Assembly: GCA_015272155.1 (NCBI GenBank)
Contig: JACYME010000240.1
Location: 1-44,788, forward strand
DNA length: 44,788 nt
Reading direction: 5' to 3'
DNA from: Leptolyngbyaceae cyanobacterium T60_A2020_046
GTDB lineage: Bacteria; Cyanobacteriota; Cyanobacteriia; Phormidesmidales; Phormidesmidaceae
Shown in pieces: positions 41,579-44,788 of this stretch (the stretch's first letter is position 1; every line of letters begins with the position of its first letter). The position numbers and the translations under genes are program-made. A model generated the notes under the pieces. It was not told where the DNA came from. It did not search any database and saw nothing but the letters and a program-made list of their open reading frames with translations.

Positions 41579-41844
41579 ATTCATCCACTCACAAAATACG
41601 TAATTCCAAAAAGTAAAAAACGACACCCCAAGCACGATTGTCGAATCTTTTTTCCGCTGTCACCATTTAGTTAGGAAATATTATGTGCATCCTAAAACTT
41701 CTCCGGATACCCCTATCAAGCTGTGTCTAGAGGAGCAATGGGTGTGAAAGTTACAGCGTATTGATTGAGACTTTTCTACTCGTCTCAGGCTGTTAAGTAA
41801 GGTTAAGGTTCATTCTCCCCCCCATGAAGGGTGATAGAGTGATC

Positions 41845-41889
41845 AACTACGCTATAAATACGCAGTAGTTTAACCATGATCCCTGCGTA
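41845..41889 (+). promoter_or_regulatory. Promoter-like element with nested inverted repeats upstream of the comFB-like gene
   Basis: TATAAAT (41853-41859) is a good -10 candidate. Around it AACTAC (41845-41850) can pair with GTAGTT (41865-41870). Alternatively TACGCAG (41859-41865) pairs with CTGCGTA (41883-41889). The two pairings are mutually exclusive, which could be an operator or an RNA switch. No known riboswitch consensus was recognised. Confidence 0.4.
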
Positions 41890-41993
41890 GCTTTCAGGAA
41901 TCACGGGGTAATCAGGGACAGTCATCATGTGTCGAATTGAAGGCGGCAACCGCCGCATATGATATCTCCAGATTTTGGGGTGGAACAGCGATT

Positions 41994-42587
41994 ATGGGCA
42001 ATGTCAAGCCAATTTCTCACCAGACAGCCTATGTCAATGTGATGGAGCTTCTTGTAAATGAAGAAGTCGATCGTCAGTTGAAAAAGCTGCCAGAGCGGGT
42101 GCTGAAATATGTCAAACGGCAGGAGGTTGAGACCTATGCCCTCAATCGGCTTCCGGCCCTGTACGCCTCAAGTGAAAAGGGTCTTCAGCATCAGTATGAG
42201 CGGGCTCAACATGAGATGAGAGCAAAGATCCAAGGTGCAGTGCGGCAGGCACTTGCGGCGGTTCAAGTTGATCCCATCCGTCTATCCCAGCCGATTCAAG
42301 TCTATGAACCAGATGATGGTTCCCAAGCAGTACTCCAATTTCTGCGGGAGTGGTTACGGATTCCAGACCTAGATTGGAAAACTGCTCTGCTCAAAATTCG
42401 TCAAATTCAACGACGTGGCAATTTAGTTCAGAGTGGAACTGTGACGGCATCCACAACACCACAAACGAGCCATTCCTGGCGGCCTGGCACCTATGGCAGT
42501 CAGGTGGCTTGGAAGCCGCGATACCCCTCCGCGCTTGCGAGCAGCGCATCAGAATTTGACTGGGAAGATAGTCGCTATCGTCAGTAG
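41994..42587 (+). CDS. ComFB-family protein
   Basis: A 197-residue protein from ATG 41994, with GGGGTGGAA upstream. Residues 10-75 (AYVNVMELLVNEEVDRQLKK, VETYALNRLPALYASSEKG) are the ComFB domain, in the late-competence family. Cyanobacterial members have been linked to cyclic-dinucleotide signalling, pili and DNA uptake. The rest contains a helical DIQ-like segment (QAVLQFLREWLRIPDLDW) and an unstructured Ser/Thr/Trp tail. No Cys-rich zinc motif is visible. An upstream TTG at 41937 is less likely. The 415-base leader carries the inverted repeats listed at 41845. Confidence 0.8.
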   Translation: MGNVKPISHQTAYVNVMELLVNEEVDRQLKKLPERVLKYVKRQEVETYALNRLPALYASSEKGLQHQYERAQHEMRAKIQGAVRQALAAVQVDPIRLSQPIQVYEPDDGSQAVLQFLREWLRIPDLDWKTALLKIRQIQRRGNLVQSGTVTASTTPQTSHSWRPGTYGSQVAWKPRYPSALASSASEFDWEDSRYRQ

Positions 42588-42898
42588 TTCTCATCGTCAA
42601 GAACGAGCATCTAGGATGATGTGAAACATCCGCCCAGTGTTGCGTAAAACGTTAGGGGCTGTACCCGTAAGCTAGGTTAAGATACAGGCTTTCACGGTGC
42701 AGCCCTGAATAGTCTTTGGTAAAAGTCTCCCGTCCTCAACCGCACCGACTTGATCTCAGGCTTGACCCACTTTCACTGATGGGAAGCTTTTCAATGCTAA
42801 GTGTGGTTAATTAAGCGGATTTGATATAGGGGGTAAGAGATGAGTTCGTTAAAACGGACTTCTGCGATGAGCCAAGACAATTGATGGCCTAGCGGATA
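42588..42898. other. Gene-free region before MITE-like copy B
   Basis: I see no gene, tRNA or clear terminator in these bases. The last nine, TAGCGGATA (42890-42898), are the left target duplication of the following element. Confidence 0.4.
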
Positions 42899-43071
42899 AC
42901 CTAAGTTCGGGATAAGTCGTCCATTATGCAAGTCCGATCCGTTGCCAGAGGATTTCTCCTCCTCGGAGGGGTCGGGGGTGGGTTTGTCGCTGGGTTTCAC
43001 CCATCCCGTCCTGCGGACGCCCCTCCCCACGAGGGGAAAAGACTGGCCAGTGGCTTAACCCGAATCGACGT
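42899..43071 (+). mobile_element. Non-coding MITE-like element, copy B
   Basis: A 173-bp element starting ACCTAAGTTCGGGATAAG and ending AACCCGAATCGACGT. The inverted ends share TTCGGGNTAAG. It is flanked exactly by TAGCGGATA (42890-42898 and 43072-43080), a 9-bp target duplication. It is homologous over its whole length to the reverse complement of 19772-19943, including internal blocks CTCCTCGGAGGGG and GTCCTGCGGAC. It has no reading frame, so movement would need a transposase supplied elsewhere. Confidence 0.87.
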
Positions 43072-43263
43072 TAGCGGATAGGTCGTGATGAAGCTGGTGA
43101 CGGCTATGCTTCTCGATTAGTGAGATGCAAGTTCGGTCTGAAATCGCTGTATCGCCAAGGTTTTCTGGATTTTGCGGCACTTCATGGGAACAGGAACCGC
43201 TGTATCTCACAGCATGCTGGCTCACGAAACCTCAATCCGCGATCGCGCTTGCCCCAAATACGC

Positions 43264-43296
43264 AAATCGCCCCCGCACACAGGGCGGAGGCGATTT
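43264..43296 (-). terminator. Hairpin downstream of psbC
   Basis: On the minus strand AAATCGCCTCCGC pairs with GCGGGGGCGATTT (13 bp, one G-T) around a 7-base loop, 37 bases past the psbC stop. There is only a weak T-rich tail. It probably ends the psbDC transcript or stabilises its 3' end. Confidence 0.65.
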
Positions 43297-43333
43297 CGGA
43301 CATTGAGACTAAACGCTCACGAGTGACAGGAGA

Positions 43334-44716
43334 CTAGTCCAGTTCAGGCATCGAGAGCACGGGTTCGGACTCGCGATCGATTCCCTTCTCAAAACCAGCC
43401 TCAGCAGCACGAGCACGGCCCGCATGCCACAGGTGACCAACCAAGAAGAAGAACCCAAGCACAAAGTGAGACGTTGCCAACCACTGTCGGGGGTTAACAA
43501 AGTTCACCGAGTTGATCTCCGTGATGATGCCACCCACAGAGTTGATGGAAGCGTTGGGGGCGTGAGTCATGTACTCAGCCGCACGCCGAACTTGCCAATC
43601 TTGGATATCATTCTTCAGCTTATCGAGATCCAAGCCATTGGGGCCGCGCAGAGGCTCCAACCAAGGGCCTTGGAAGTCCCAAAAACGCATAGTTTCACCG
43701 CCGAAGATGATTTCACCCGTCGGGGAGCGCATCAGGTACTTACCGAGACCCGTAGGGCCTTGTGCAGCACCGATATTGGCACCCAAGCGAAGGTCACGAA
43801 CCAAGAAAGTCATGGCCTGAGCCTGAGACGCCTCAGCATTCGTGGGGCCGTAGAACTCAGAGGGATAAGCGGTGTTGTTGAACCAGACCATACAGGAGGC
43901 CACAAACCCCATGAGGGAAAGGGCACCCAAACTGTAGGACAGGTAAGCCTCACCCGACCAGATCAGAGCGCGACGTGCCCATGCGAAGGGCTTAGTCAAA
44001 ATGTGCCAGATGCCGCCGCCGATGCAGATCAAGCCAACCCAGATGTGGCCACCAATGATGTCTTCCATGTTGTTGACACCAATGATCCAGCCCTCACCCC
44101 CGAAGGGAGAGCCGACCAGATAGCCAAAGATCTTGACCGGGCTCAGCGTGGGGTTAGTAATGACACGAACATCGCCACCACCAGGAGCCCAGGTGTCATA
44201 AACACCACCCAGGAAGCAAGCCTTAATCACCAGCAAGAACGCACCCAAGCCTAAGAGGATGAGGTGAATGCCAATGATGGTAGTCATCTTGTTCTTGTCT
44301 TTCCAGTCGTAGCCGAAGAATGCGGAGTATTCTTCCAACGTCTCGGGACCACGAACTGCGTGGTAAACACCACCCAAGCCCAGAACAGCAGAGGAAACAA
44401 GGTGAAGTACACCTACCACAAAGTAGGGGAAGGTGTCGATGATTTCACCACCGGGGCCAACGCCCCACCCCAATGTGGCTAGGTGGGGCAGAAGAATGAA
44501 GCCCTGCTCATACAGAGGCTTTTCAGGAACAAAGTGCGCAACCTCGAACAAGGTCATCGCACCAGCCCAGAATACGATGAGGCCAGCGTGGGCGACGTGT
44601 GCGCCCAGCAGCTTACCGGAAAGGTTGATCAAGCGTGCGTTACCAGACCACCAGGCAAAGCCGGTAGATTCTTGGTCGCGCCCACCGATGTAGGAATTAC
44701 TAGAGAGCGTTACCAC
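43334..44716 (-). CDS. psbC: Photosystem II CP43 chlorophyll-binding protein
   Basis: Core antenna protein of photosystem II in the thylakoid, binding chlorophyll a and helping ligate the manganese cluster. It is 460 residues from GTG 44716 (Met-Val-Thr-Leu-Ser-Ser), the standard psbC start, with GAGG 9 bases upstream. Six membrane helices with paired His are present ([39 protein letters not shown]). The large lumenal loop has the cluster-ligand motif [14 protein letters not shown]. The ending is [19 protein letters not shown]. The frame is open upstream to 44743, but that part belongs to psbD. Confidence 0.99.
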   Translation of the reverse strand: MVTLSSNSYIGGRDQESTGFAWWSGNARLINLSGKLLGAHVAHAGLIVFWAGAMTLFEVAHFVPEKPLYEQGFILLPHLATLGWGVGPGGEIIDTFPYFVVGVLHLVSSAVLGLGGVYHAVRGPETLEEYSAFFGYDWKDKNKMTTIIGIHLILLGLGAFLLVIKACFLGGVYDTWAPGGGDVRVITNPTLSPVKIFGYLVGSPFGGEGWIIGVNNMEDIIGGHIWVGLICIGGGIWHILTKPFAWARRALIWSGEAYLSYSLGALSLMGFVASCMVWFNNTAYPSEFYGPTNAEASQAQAMTFLVRDLRLGANIGAAQGPTGLGKYLMRSPTGEIIFGGETMRFWDFQGPWLEPLRGPNGLDLDKLKNDIQDWQVRRAAEYMTHAPNASINSVGGIITEINSVNFVNPRQWLATSHFVLGFFFLVGHLWHAGRARAAEAGFEKGIDRESEPVLSMPELD

Positions 44717-44788
44717 GGGGCAGTACCTCTTCGGGGAATACAAACTTCTCGTGGGGCTGGTCGGTCGGAGCCATCCATGCCCGGATAC
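44700..44788 (-). CDS. psbD: Photosystem II D2 protein, C-terminal end (5' cut by window)
   Basis: Minus-strand frame from the window end encodes [20 protein letters not shown] followed by VLPRGNAL and TAG at 44700-44702. This is the invariant C-terminus of D2, the reaction-centre partner of D1. It overlaps the psbC GTG by 17 bases in another frame, the classic conserved psbD-psbC overlap, so the two are cotranscribed and translationally linked. Confidence 0.97.
   Translation of the reverse strand, partial: IRAWMAPTDQPHEKFVFPEEVLPRGNAL

Overview
The window is a cyanobacterial chromosome segment. The evidence is psbD/psbC (photosystem II), a chlL-chlN cluster (light-independent protochlorophyllide reductase), a tocopherol cyclase, a CAAD/CURT1-type thylakoid protein, AMIN and LapA proteins, and very many copies of the HIP1 octamer GCGATCGC across a GC-rich sequence. 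I cannot place the genus. Most of the region is ordinary single-copy housekeeping chromosome. There is no phage, plasmid backbone or CRISPR array.

Layout. 1-4.1 kb: the 3' end of an alpha-amylase, an L-lactate dehydrogenase, and two membrane proteins on the minus strand. 4.1-8.3 kb: clpB, then a decayed patch with a broken REP-associated transposase between two near-identical hairpins and a broken Uma2 endonuclease, then tRNA-Gln. 8.4-15 kb: a hydrolase, a double-ACT protein, two GNAT acetyltransferases and a large SNF2 helicase. 15-22.6 kb: a pirin gene with one internal stop, tocopherol cyclase coupled to a YgjP-type metallopeptidase, a LapA/GGDEF-like fusion, recR, a response regulator, lipA and an ABC-2 permease. 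22.8-31 kb: an AMIN protein, a DUF389 protein, ligA, an aldo/keto reductase, the SRP RNA, and an unknown gene with one internal stop. 31-36 kb: chlL, a DUF5331 gene, chlN and dnaG. 36-44.8 kb: a small inverted-repeat element, an ABC-F ATPase, an antiporter/universal-stress fusion, a PspA-like protein, a ComFB protein, and psbD-psbC running off the end.

The main unexplained structure is non-coding. (1) A roughly 172-bp mobile-looking element occurs twice, at 19772-19943 and 42899-43071, in opposite orientations. Each copy has inverted ends and its own flanking target duplication. The first copy landed inside the stop codon of the response regulator gene and its first base rebuilds a stop. (2) A different 162-bp element with 16-bp inverted ends and a 9-bp target duplication (36414-36575) split an older hairpin. 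(3) recR appears to start at AUU. Its Shine-Dalgarno lies in a small hairpin, and the whole initiation region is duplicated 73 bp upstream with a compensatory base-pair change. (4) Several genes (transposase, Uma2, pirin, an unknown gene) carry one or a few disabling lesions in otherwise well-conserved frames, including three short tandem duplications typical of slippage.

Functional themes are photosynthesis and pigments (psbD/C, chlL/N, tocopherol cyclase, CAAD), protein quality and envelope stress (clpB, PspA, metallopeptidase, universal stress domain), and DNA maintenance (recR, ligA, dnaG, SNF2). Apart from chlL-DUF5331-chlN, psbD-psbC and the metallopeptidase/cyclase pair, neighbours mostly look independently transcribed.
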